A stretch of DNA of 64,000 nt from Flavobacterium sp. ALD4 (lineage in GTDB: Bacteria; Bacteroidota; Bacteroidia; Flavobacteriales; Flavobacteriaceae), in assembly GCF_002836475.1 (NCBI RefSeq), contig NZ_PJBJ01000030.1, positions 434,001 to 498,000 of the forward strand, written 5' to 3'. Each line of letters opens with the position of its first letter. The stretch's first letter is position 1. A program made the translations under genes and the position numbers. A model generated the notes under the pieces. It was not told the DNA's origin. It did no database searches and saw nothing but the letters and a program-made list of their open reading frames with translations. This document shows, one piece after another, positions 57,501 through 64,000 of this stretch.

Positions 57501-57847
57501 CGATTATTAATTTAGCTGTGACAAAAATGCCATTGGATAAATTTGGTTATTACTCTTTAGTGGAACCTTTTACAAAAGGATACTACCAAGTGGGAGAAAA
57601 AGCCAAAGCACAAAAACTCTTGGAGCAATTGATGGCAAAATACAAAGACAATCTTAATTACTACAGCCATTTAAAGTCTTCAGAACAATCGAGTTTAGCT
57701 GTTGATATTATCACAGACCTTGAACGCTACAGAAGCTTACTGCAAGTGATGAAAGAAAACGGGGATTTGAACTTCTATGCTAAGAACAGAACTGTATTTA
57801 ATACCTATATTCAAATGTTCGAACGATTCGGAAGAGAAAAAGAATAA
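54536..57847 (+). CDS. DUF2723 membrane protein (TMEM260-like, O-mannosyltransferase-related)
   Basis: A 1103-residue membrane protein. The N-terminus has the DUF2723 signature TVEPTMSFWDCGEYIATAAK with LQVGHPPGAPLFQMIG near residues 30-65. This is the first-loop acidic site of GT-C glycosyltransferases, here Asp-Cys-Gly-Glu. About 12 helices extend to roughly residue 700 (FEPRERDYALVGSFY is a conserved loop). A periplasmic C-terminal region contains FTIGDNDTFPLWYAQE and a helical TPR-like tail. The family is linked to protein O-glycosylation, which Bacteroidota perform widely; the donor and targets are unknown. It is transcribed alone, ending at a terminator. Confidence 0.88.
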   Translation: MNKAPFNFNKWNTIIGWFTFVIALITYTLTVEPTMSFWDCGEYIATAAKLQVGHPPGAPLFQMIGAFFAMFASDNEHIALMVNMTSVVSSAFTILFLFWSSSMILRKLISRIAEPNQKENEAVQLSTSNAIVILGSSFVGALAFTYSDSFWFNAVEAEVYAMASLFISLLFWLGLRWEQDMDSPRGNRWLLIISLVIGLSFGVHFMALLTIPSIGLLYFFKHYKTVTVKNFIIANVVVVSILLFIFKLLLPLTMSFFAGTEVFTVNDLGMPFDSGTILVTILLSAAFYFGLKYTNNKGLVTFNTLILCVLFVLIGFSTWTMLPVRANANVNINENKPSDAREVLAYYNREQYGSNPLFYGPQYTEVFAGLDKDKPYLDKAPNYERNYKTGKYEIVNNFKNAVQNSDDNHKTILPRMWSTDHIANYMNFTNAPDFQLNPAYPYEEDLAKYGIDASKLSEEDYSRAIGQLKSEIRKTVAEFRTAYAQKQIDNDGYVKFLKSYGDYLIIDKPTTVDNLSFMFEYQFGYMYVRYLMWNFVGRQNDVQGRYDSQDGNWLSGIKFMDELHLGSQDNLPEDVLKNKGRNTYYFLPFLLGLIGLMYHANKDRKSFYVLSTLFLFTGIALKIYLNERPFEPRERDYALVGSFYVFAIWIGFGVYALYESAQKYLAPKIAGPIIIATSILVAPVLMASQNWDDHDRSGKYTATAMAKAYLNSCAPNAILFTIGDNDTFPLWYAQEIEHVRTDVKIVNTSLFMTDWYIDQMKTKTYEADPLPISFTHDQYVGDKLDYVVHIPKTESRWEIKDFMDFIKNPKSTVGMQNGQTIHFYPTNKVRIPVDKNAIIKNKVVSPQYYDSIVPYIDIDIKGNALYKNRLMMLDLVANNNWKRPIFFSPGAFDDEDYLWMKDYLQLDGMVYKLVPVKTAIPKDGSPLDMGQIDSEKMYTNVMKWDWGNSDSDKIYHDIETRRESITYRTNLARLMDQLIAERKFEKAKTIINLAVTKMPLDKFGYYSLVEPFTKGYYQVGEKAKAQKLLEQLMAKYKDNLNYYSHLKSSEQSSLAVDIITDLERYRSLLQVMKENGDLNFYAKNRTVFNTYIQMFERFGREKE

Positions 57848-57870
57848 AGAAGCACCCTAAATATCTTTTA

Positions 57871-57912
57871 AAAAATGCAGCAAAATTTATATTTTTTGCT
57901 GCATTTTTTTTT
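57871..57912 (+). terminator. Intrinsic terminator after the DUF2723 gene
   Basis: AAAAATGCAGCAAAA and TTTTGCTGCATTTTT form a 15-bp stem with a short AT loop and a T-run on the plus strand. Confidence 0.85.
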
Positions 57913-57936
57913 AATTTTATAGAAACAACTAACAAA

Positions 57937-58584
57937 ATGAGCTTTTACTGGATTAAAACACATTCACTAATAAAGAAGCTTTTCTCTCGATATGTATGGG
58001 ACTTCCCAAATACGAAAAATAAAGTGTACCTGACATTTGACGATGGGCCTACTCCTGAAATTACAGAATGGGTTTTGGAACAGTTAGACCTGCACAACGC
58101 CAAAGCCACTTTTTTTTGCATTGGGAAAAATATAGAAGCATATCCTTCCATTTTTGAAAAATTAATACAGAAGAAGCATTCGATAGGAAATCACACTTTC
58201 AATCACTTAAACGGCTGGGAAACCACAACCGATGACTACAACGCTAATGTTTCGCTTTGCGAGAATTCGATTAAAAAGCATAAAAATGAAGGCGGTAATT
58301 CAGACTCTAGAATCTTCCGTCCTCCTTATGGGAAAATTAAACCCACGCAAGCAAAAAATTTAAAGAATCTAGGATACGAAATCATAATGTGGGATGTTCT
58401 AAGTGCTGATTTTGATCAAACAATCACAAAAGAAAGATGTTTGAAAAATGTGGTTTCAAATATAAAACCTGGAAGTATAATTGTATTTCACGACAGCGTG
58501 AAAGCATTCAAAAATCTAGAATACGCACTACCAAAGGCCTTGGATTATTTAGATAAAAACGGATTCCAATGTGAAGCTATTTAA
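57937..58584 (+). CDS. Polysaccharide deacetylase family protein (NodB homology)
   Basis: A CE4 family metal-dependent deacetylase, probably acting on an N-acetylated cell-wall or surface polysaccharide. 215 residues, near the catalytic core size. NodB motifs are complete: motif 1 TFDDGPTPEIT (Asp-Asp), motif 2 GNHTFNH (the metal-binding His pair), motif 3 FRPPYGK, motif 4 MWDVLSADFD and motif 5 IIVFHDS. There is no clear signal peptide, though a short N-terminal hydrophobic stretch is possible. It converges with the thioredoxin-like gene, with 22 bases between stops. Substrate unknown. Confidence 0.94.
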   Translation: MSFYWIKTHSLIKKLFSRYVWDFPNTKNKVYLTFDDGPTPEITEWVLEQLDLHNAKATFFCIGKNIEAYPSIFEKLIQKKHSIGNHTFNHLNGWETTTDDYNANVSLCENSIKKHKNEGGNSDSRIFRPPYGKIKPTQAKNLKNLGYEIIMWDVLSADFDQTITKERCLKNVVSNIKPGSIIVFHDSVKAFKNLEYALPKALDYLDKNGFQCEAI

Positions 58585-58606
58585 CAACAGAGTAGAGTTA
58601 AAAGTA

Positions 58607-58903
58607 TTACAATTGCTCTTGTACTATACCGATAAGAGTATTGGCATCCAACTCACCAGACTGTCTCCAAATCATTTGACCTCCTTTATAAATCATTAAG
58701 GTAGGAAGCCCTTTAATTCTTAAAGCATCAGCTAATTCTTGATTTTTATCCACATCAATCTTAATGACCTTTGCTTTGTCCCCAAGTGCAGCTGCCACAT
58801 CTCTAATTACAGGATGCATAGTAACAGATGACTCATTCCAATCTGTGTAAAAATCTATCAACACAGGCACTTGTGCACTTATAAGTTCTCCAAATTTTGA
58901 CAT
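58607..58903 (-). CDS. Thioredoxin-fold protein lacking the CxxC site
   Basis: 98 residues, a full thioredoxin fold with no extra domains: PVLIDFYTDWNESSVTMHPV at the active-site helix, VIKIDVDKNQELADALRI, then KGLPTLMIYKGGQMIWRQSG with the conserved cis-proline (LPT). The WCGPC motif is replaced by WNESS, so it cannot act as a disulfide oxidoreductase by the usual mechanism. A closely similar protein is, from memory, widespread in flavobacteria, so this is a conserved variant and not decay. Possible roles are binding or chaperone-like. No operon partner is evident. Confidence 0.9.
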   Translation of the reverse strand: MSKFGELISAQVPVLIDFYTDWNESSVTMHPVIRDVAAALGDKAKVIKIDVDKNQELADALRIKGLPTLMIYKGGQMIWRQSGELDANTLIGIVQEQL

Positions 58904-58978
58904 AAAACCATCGAATTTAATTTTTAAATCTACTAGAAAAAACAGACATTAATCTACAAATGTACTATTTTTAACTAA

Positions 58979-60214
58979 TCATGCTACATTCTTGCCTTTT
59001 TTTAGTTCAATGACTGTGATCTCAGGCATAATTCCAACTCGACCAGGGTATGCATGAAAACCAAATCCCCTATTTACATAAACATATCTTCCTAAATTTT
59101 CGTATAAACCAGCCCATTGCGCATAAACATACTGAGCTAAACTCCACTTAAAATAACCAGGGATTTCAATTCCAAATTGCATCCCATGAGTATGGCCTGA
59201 CAATGTCAAGTGAAAATTCTTTTCATGGCTTTTGATTTCATAATCCCAGTGACTTGGATCGTGGCTCATCAAAATTTTAAAATCCTCTTGACGAACTCCT
59301 TCTGAAGCTTTGTTGATGTCCCCTGCTTTTTTGAAATTTTGCCCCCAATTCTCCACTCCTATTAATGCAAATTTATCGCCTCCTTTTTCTATATAAGTAT
59401 GCTCATTCAATAATAGCTTGAAATCAATTTCTCCGTAAAGGTTTTTTATGGCCTGAAAGTTATCTTTTTTATCTTGTTCTGTAGGCCAAGTGACATACTC
59501 TCCATAATCATGATTCCCAAGAACAGAATACTTCCCGTACTCGTGTTTCTTAATTCTATTGAACGTTTCTATCCAAGGATGCATTTCCTTAGCATCAGTA
59601 TTAACAATATCACCGGTAAACAGAATCATATCCGAGTTTTGCTCATTTACCAAATCGATGGCATAATTAATCTTTTCTGGATTATCAAAACTACCGCTGT
59701 GAACATCTGATATTTGGGTAATAGTAAAACCGTCAAAGGCATCCGGTAAATCCGGAAAAAAGATGCGTTGTTTTATTACTTTATAATTGTACCTGCCAAT
59801 GGTTATTCCATAAATCAAAGACATAAATGGAATTGCCGCTAACCCCAATCCTACCTGACTTACGAATTTTCTTCTCGAGGCAAAAAAGGTTGTATTATCA
59901 TCATAATCTATAAAATATTTTATTGACCCAGCTCCAATTCTAAACACATCTTCTCCCAGTAATACAAGAGTCAACACCAATTTAGGAACATAAACTAAAA
60001 GCACTAAACCCATTGTAAAGAGCGTCTGCTTCGTTTGCCCCACAGAACTGTCAAATTGCATAAAGGAATAAACAATAAATATAAAAACCAACACACTGAT
60101 GATCTGATAAGCGACCAAAACCCATTTTAACTTTATTAATGTTTTTAATGCTTGAAATGCATACAGTTCCACCATAATAAGGATAAAACTTAAAAACAGG
60201 ATACGAAAAATCAT
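58979..60214 (-). CDS. Membrane-associated metallophosphoesterase
   Basis: 411 residues from the ATG at 60214 (MIFRILFLSFILIM); an in-frame TTG at 60235 adds seven residues. Four N-terminal transmembrane helices (about 1-115) precede a calcineurin-like phosphoesterase domain with all metal motifs: TQISDVHSGSF, FTGDIVNTDA, LGNHDYGEY, MSHDPSHWD and LSGHTHGMQFG. The layout resembles YkuE/UDP-diacylglucosamine pyrophosphatase-like relatives, but the substrate is not identifiable. It is monocistronic and convergent with the deacetylase/thioredoxin area. Confidence 0.92.
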   Translation of the reverse strand: MIFRILFLSFILIMVELYAFQALKTLIKLKWVLVAYQIISVLVFIFIVYSFMQFDSSVGQTKQTLFTMGLVLLVYVPKLVLTLVLLGEDVFRIGAGSIKYFIDYDDNTTFFASRRKFVSQVGLGLAAIPFMSLIYGITIGRYNYKVIKQRIFFPDLPDAFDGFTITQISDVHSGSFDNPEKINYAIDLVNEQNSDMILFTGDIVNTDAKEMHPWIETFNRIKKHEYGKYSVLGNHDYGEYVTWPTEQDKKDNFQAIKNLYGEIDFKLLLNEHTYIEKGGDKFALIGVENWGQNFKKAGDINKASEGVRQEDFKILMSHDPSHWDYEIKSHEKNFHLTLSGHTHGMQFGIEIPGYFKWSLAQYVYAQWAGLYENLGRYVYVNRGFGFHAYPGRVGIMPEITVIELKKGKNVA

Positions 60215-60428
60215 TGTAATTATTTTTATTGGCAAAATAACAAATTAAGAAAACATTAAGTGTAGTTATTAATCAATATTTAACTAAAATCGCACCATTT
60301 TTTTGCTGTCGTGTTTTTCAAAACAGTACAAGTGTCGTCAAATAAATAGCTAACTTTATCTATTGTGAAAATTATCGCTTGTTGAAAACAGTCAGATAAC
60401 ACCCAAAAGCCAACCCAAACTTATTATT

Positions 60429-60620
60429 TCAATCATATATGACTATAGCATTTGTAGAATCACCGGATAAACTCACTCCAACTTTTAACCTATCCCCATC
60501 CCTTTTAAAGCGTTCAGCCCAAACGCAGACAAACCATTTATAACTACCCTTATGATACGTGACCACGCTTAAAACAATAATTATGTCTCCGATTTTTAGA
60601 AATATTAAATTCAGTTCCAT
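60429..60620 (-). CDS. Possible small protein, weakly YodC/DUF2158-like
   Basis: 63 codons from an ATG, reading ELNLIFLKIGDIIIVLS, then HKGSYKWFVCVWAERFKRDG and a tail ending in VIYD. The KIGDIV-like start and W-x-C-x-W pattern recall small YodC/DUF2158 proteins, but the middle is atypical. It lies divergent from polA in DNA with no other gene. It may be a real small gene, a remnant with a lost segment, or chance. I see no operon context. Confidence 0.3.
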   Translation of the reverse strand: MELNLIFLKIGDIIIVLSVVTYHKGSYKWFVCVWAERFKRDGDRLKVGVSLSGDSTNAIVIYD

Positions 60621-60640
60621 CTTTATCTCTTAAGTTTTGT

Positions 60641-60648
60641 ACTTTTGA
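60641..60648 (+). promoter_or_regulatory. Putative -7 element for polA
   Basis: TACTTTTG, a TAnnTTTG match, 21 bases before the polA ATG. No -33 TTG was seen at the usual spacing. Confidence 0.4.
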
Positions 60649-60669
60649 AATCTTTACAAAATCACAATT

Positions 60670-63510
60670 ATGTCAGAACAAAAACGTCTCTTTCTACTCG
60701 ATGCTTATGCTTTAATTTTCCGCGGGTACTACGCTTTTATAAAAAATCCACGAATCAATTCTAAAGGAATGGACACTTCGGCCGTTATGGGATTTATGAA
60801 CTCCTTGATGGATGTCATCAAAAGAGAGAAACCAGATCATCTGGCGGTTGCCTTTGATAATGGCGGGAGCCAATTGAGAAATGAAATTTTTCCTGAATAT
60901 AAAGCGCACCGTGACGCCACCCCGGAGGCTATTAAAATAGCCGTTCCATACATACAAGAATTATTGCGTGCCATGCACATCCCAATCATAGAAGTGAAAG
61001 GGTACGAGGCTGACGACCTGATAGGGACGATTGCAAAACAGGCCGAAAAAGAAAATTACAAAGTCTTTATGGTTACTCCTGACAAAGATTTTGCGCAATT
61101 GGTATCTGAAAATATTTTTATGTATAAACCTGCCCGAATGGGTAATGGTATCGAAATTTGGGGAGTTCCTGAAGTGCTGGCAAAATTCGAAATAGAGAGA
61201 CCGGAACAAGTGATTGACTTTCTGGGTATGATGGGCGACGCGGCTGACAACATTCCGGGATTGCCTGGTGTGGGCGAGGTTACCGCCAAGAAATTCCTAA
61301 AAGAATACGGATCGATGGAAAACCTTTTAGCAAATACAGACAAGCTAAAGGGAAAGATGAAAGAAAACATCGAAGCCAACAAAGAGAAAGGTATTTTATC
61401 AAAAACTTTGGCAACCATACTCTTGGATTGCCCTGTTGTTTTTAATGAAACTGATTATGAGTTGTCAACTCCGGATATCGAAAAAACAGATGCTCTTTTT
61501 AATGAGTTAGAATTTAGAAGAATGGCAGAACAGTTTGACTCCATATTTAAAAAAGGAGGGACCGCAACTGCAAGCAAGGCATCTGATAATAGCGACTCAC
61601 CAAAAAAGGCACAACAAAAAAGCGAAGAACAGTTTGATCTTTTTGGAAGTGGAATTTCAGATGAGTCTTCTGAAGAGACCCCCCATAAATATTACAATAC
61701 ATTAGAAGATACTGAACATTCCTATCAGATAATTCAAGGAGATTTAGGACTAAAATTATTATTACAAAATTTATTAAAACAAACTTCTGTTTGTTTCGAC
61801 ACAGAGACTACTGGATTAGATGCCTTGCATGCTGAATTAGTGGGGATTTCTTTTTCCTACGAAAAAGGCAAAGGATTTTATGTGCCGTTTCCAGAAAATC
61901 AGGCTGAAGCCAAAGCGCTCGCTGAAAAGTTTATGCCTTTTTTCGAAAATGAGAAAATTGAGAAAATTGGACAAAATTTGAAATATGATTTAAAAATACT
62001 TTCCAACTATGACATTACTGTAGAAGGAAAATTATTCGACACCATGATTGCCCATTATCTGATTAATCCAGATATGCGACATAATATGGATATCCTGGCC
62101 GAAACTTATTTAAAATATTCCCCGAAATCCATCGAGACACTGATTGGCAAAAAAGGCAAGAACCAGAAATCGATGCGCGATGTTGATTTAGAGGAAGTCA
62201 AAGAATACGCAGCAGAAGATGCCGATGTCACCTTTCAGTTAAAGCAACTGTTTTCTGCCGAATTGGAAAAAACCGAGACAAAGAAACTTTTTGAAGAGAT
62301 TGAAATTCCCTTGGTAAAAGTCTTGGCAGACATGGAAAAAGAAGGCATCAGGTTGGACACTGATTTCCTAAAGTCGTTATCACACGATTTAGACAATGAT
62401 ATTAAAAGACATGAAGCCGCTATTTACGAAGTAGCAGGAGAAAATTTTAATTTAGCTTCACCGAAGCAACTCGGCGATGTTCTATTTGACAAATTGAAAA
62501 TTGGCGGAGCCAAACAAAAGAAAACAAAAACAGGGCAATATGCCACGGGCGAAGAAGTATTAAGTTACTTGGCTGATGAACATCAAATTGTAAAGGACAT
62601 TCTTGACTGGCGCCAATTAGTAAAACTAAAAAACACTTACGTTGACGCGCTGCCCAATCAAGTGGACCCTGTGACCTTAAGAGTACATACTGATTATATG
62701 CAAACCGTGGCTGCGACGGGTCGTTTGAGTTCCAATAATCCAAATTTACAGAACATCCCAATTCGTACGGAACGAGGGAGACAAATAAGAAAAGCATTTG
62801 TGGCAAGAGACCAGAACTACACTTTAGTGTCTGCCGATTACTCTCAAATAGAACTGCGCATCATTGCTGCATTGAGCGGTGAGGAAAACATGATAAAAGC
62901 CTTTTTGAACAACGAAGATATTCATAAATCTACCGCTTCAAAAGTGTTTGATGTTTCTCTGGAAGAAGTTACCAGAGAACAACGTAGCCATGCCAAAACG
63001 GTAAACTTTGGAATCATATACGGTGTTTCCGCATTTGGACTAAGCAATCAAACGGATTTATCCCGTTCTGAAAGTGCTGCTTTAATTGAAGCTTATTACA
63101 AAACCTATCCAAGATTGAAATCATACATTTCAGAGCAGGTTGATTTTGCGCGTGAAAACGGCTATGTACAAACTGTTTTGGGAAGACGTCGTTATTTAAA
63201 AGACATTAATTCCCAAAATGCCATGGTACGTGGCGGAGCAGAACGGAACGCGGTTAACGCGCCGATTCAGGGAAGTGCCGCCGACATCATCAAAATTGCG
63301 ATGATTAACATCCACAAAAAACTGATATCAGAAAACTATAAAAGCAAAATGCTGCTTCAGGTACATGATGAGCTTGTGTTTGACATTCACAATTCAGAAC
63401 TGGAACAAATGAAGGAGATGATCAAATACGAAATGGAAAATGCGTTCAAACTAGATGTACCTCTAACTGTTGAGCTAGGCATGGGTAAAGATTGGCTCGA
63501 AGCACACTAG
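60670..63510 (+). CDS. polA: DNA polymerase I
   Basis: Fills gaps and removes RNA primers in replication and repair. 946 residues with all three activities. The 5'-3' exonuclease (1-~290) has LLDAYALIFRGYYAF, KGYEADDLIGTIA and MMGDAADNIPGLPGVG. A Ser/Lys-rich linker follows (~295-335). The 3'-5' exonuclease has VCFDTETTGLDALH with intact catalytic Asp/Glu. The polymerase domain has ATGRLSSNNPNLQNIPIRT, motif A SADYSQIELRIIAALSG, the O-helix RSHAKTVNFGIIYG and motif C LQVHDELVFD. It is transcribed alone and ends at the terminator shared with the LacI-family gene. Confidence 0.98.
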   Translation: MSEQKRLFLLDAYALIFRGYYAFIKNPRINSKGMDTSAVMGFMNSLMDVIKREKPDHLAVAFDNGGSQLRNEIFPEYKAHRDATPEAIKIAVPYIQELLRAMHIPIIEVKGYEADDLIGTIAKQAEKENYKVFMVTPDKDFAQLVSENIFMYKPARMGNGIEIWGVPEVLAKFEIERPEQVIDFLGMMGDAADNIPGLPGVGEVTAKKFLKEYGSMENLLANTDKLKGKMKENIEANKEKGILSKTLATILLDCPVVFNETDYELSTPDIEKTDALFNELEFRRMAEQFDSIFKKGGTATASKASDNSDSPKKAQQKSEEQFDLFGSGISDESSEETPHKYYNTLEDTEHSYQIIQGDLGLKLLLQNLLKQTSVCFDTETTGLDALHAELVGISFSYEKGKGFYVPFPENQAEAKALAEKFMPFFENEKIEKIGQNLKYDLKILSNYDITVEGKLFDTMIAHYLINPDMRHNMDILAETYLKYSPKSIETLIGKKGKNQKSMRDVDLEEVKEYAAEDADVTFQLKQLFSAELEKTETKKLFEEIEIPLVKVLADMEKEGIRLDTDFLKSLSHDLDNDIKRHEAAIYEVAGENFNLASPKQLGDVLFDKLKIGGAKQKKTKTGQYATGEEVLSYLADEHQIVKDILDWRQLVKLKNTYVDALPNQVDPVTLRVHTDYMQTVAATGRLSSNNPNLQNIPIRTERGRQIRKAFVARDQNYTLVSADYSQIELRIIAALSGEENMIKAFLNNEDIHKSTASKVFDVSLEEVTREQRSHAKTVNFGIIYGVSAFGLSNQTDLSRSESAALIEAYYKTYPRLKSYISEQVDFARENGYVQTVLGRRRYLKDINSQNAMVRGGAERNAVNAPIQGSAADIIKIAMINIHKKLISENYKSKMLLQVHDELVFDIHNSELEQMKEMIKYEMENAFKLDVPLTVELGMGKDWLEAH

Positions 63511-63690
63511 GAAGTATTTCCCGATTAGTAGTAATAATTAGCCCCATAATTATCTCATTTAGGTTTTTGACTTTACATCGCCGAAAATCAATCCATGCTT
63601 CACTATTTTACACTAGCTACAAAAACTAGAAAATCGTGGAAATAATTAGGCGCTACAGGAACTCCTAAAAAAAGAAGTCTAGAAAATAAA

Positions 63691-63729
63691 AAAAATCCAT
63701 TTACAATTTAAAATTGCAAATGGATTTTT
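63691..63729. terminator. Bidirectional terminator between polA and a LacI-family gene
   Basis: AAAAATCCATTT and AAATGGATTTTT form a 12-bp stem; inside it CAATT and AATTG pair as well past a single A/C mismatch. T-runs on both strands serve convergent polA and the LacI-family gene. Confidence 0.85.
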
Positions 63730-63755
63730 TTATGCTGTATCTACCCCGATAGTGA

Positions 63756-64000
63756 TCACCCTTTTCTTGTGGACCCTCTTTCCTTTAATTTTGTTTTAAT
63801 AACAACTGTTTGATAAGGAAGGTTTTCTTCTTTAGATTCTAATCTATCAATAAGTAATTTAGCTGACACTTCGCCTATTTCAACACCATGCTGACTTATA
63901 GTAGTTAAACTAGGAGTCAATCTTCTTGAAGCGAGAACCCCATCGGCAAATCCAATTACCGAAAGCTCTTCAGGAATTTTATATCCTTTTGATATTCCTA
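63756..64000 (-). CDS. LacI-family transcriptional regulator, C-terminal part (cut by window edge)
   Basis: The last ~81 codons of a gene entering from beyond the right edge. It reads KIPEELSVIGFADGVLASRR, LTPSLTTISQHGVEIGEVSA and KLLIDRLES, ending LKERGSTRKG at a TGA. The IP-E-SVIGFaD and LTTI-Q---EiG motifs are the LacI effector-domain C-terminus, and the terminal GSTR is typical. No internal stop is seen, so this copy looks intact, unlike the remnant at 32.0-32.7 kb. The DNA-binding domain and target genes lie outside the window. Confidence 0.9.
   Translation of the reverse strand, partial: GISKGYKIPEELSVIGFADGVLASRRLTPSLTTISQHGVEIGEVSAKLLIDRLESKEENLPYQTVVIKTKLKERGSTRKG

Larger units (their letters stand above)
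60215..60669. other. Intergenic region between metallophosphoesterase and polA
   Basis: About 455 bases. It contains the short minus-strand ORF listed at 60429-60620, a polA -7 element, and otherwise AT-rich sequence without hairpins strong enough to call. Confidence 0.5.

Noticed and set aside
61056..61418. 120-codon minus-strand ORF opposite polA, and another at 62447-62806
   Set aside because: Both are shadows of conserved polymerase codons.
1..64000. CRISPR array, insertion sequence, prophage or defence island
   Set aside because: No regularly spaced direct repeats, transposase, integrase, phage structural or nuclease/toxin motifs were found on either strand.

Overview
The window is AT-rich bacterial DNA from the phylum Bacteroidota, almost certainly a Flavobacterium or a close relative. 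The evidence is SprA and a RemB-like protein (gliding and type IX secretion), a SusC/SusD pair, alternative complex III genes coupled to an A1-type cytochrome oxidase, DUF4403 and DUF2723 proteins, and repeated -7 elements of the form TAnnTTTG, the flavobacterial promoter signature, with few Shine-Dalgarno sites.

Layout. 1-6.4 kb: a decayed low-complexity ORF, an MscS channel, tsaB, an adaptor/TolC efflux pair and a DUF4403 lipoprotein. 6.4-11.5 kb, minus strand: oxidase accessory genes (heme O synthase, two subunit III proteins, subunit IV, then an SCO, DUF420 and small-protein assembly group). 11.6-15.5 kb: remB-like, deoC, VanZ-like, gcvH. 15.6-25.7 kb: sprA, ruvA, maeB. 25.9-27 kb: a broken CBS-domain gene and an unrecognised decayed stretch. 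27-31.6 kb: susD and susC. 32-32.7 kb: a wrecked LacI regulator, divergent from susC. 32.7-34.7 kb: queG, which has no standard start codon, and ruvB. 34.9-46.2 kb: one long minus-strand operon actABCDEF-coxBA, a full quinol-to-oxygen module. 46.4-48.3 kb: a small SPOR protein, then about 1.35 kb of eroded DNA. 48.4-53.1 kb: rimP-nusA-infB. 53.3-54.1 kb: a broken two-domain universal stress protein gene. 54.2 kb: tRNA-Gln(UUG). 54.5-63.5 kb: a DUF2723 membrane protein, polysaccharide deacetylase, CxxC-less thioredoxin, metallophosphoesterase and polA. The window closes inside a LacI-family gene.

How it works together. The two respiratory blocks complement each other: the 34.9-46.2 kb operon supplies complex III-like subunits and oxidase subunits I and II, while the 6.4-11.5 kb block supplies subunits III and IV, heme O synthase and copper/assembly factors. 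SprA and the RemB-like protein serve the gliding/type IX secretion apparatus. Most other genes are housekeeping.

The most notable pattern is gene decay without mobile elements: at least three recognisable genes (CBS, LacI, universal stress protein) and up to three unrecognised stretches are broken, while their terminators often remain. I saw no insertion sequence, prophage, CRISPR array, defence island or biosynthetic cluster. I did not find a convincing new multi-gene system. The best leads are the leader terminator in front of rimP-nusA-infB, the queG start, and the regulator-less Sus locus.
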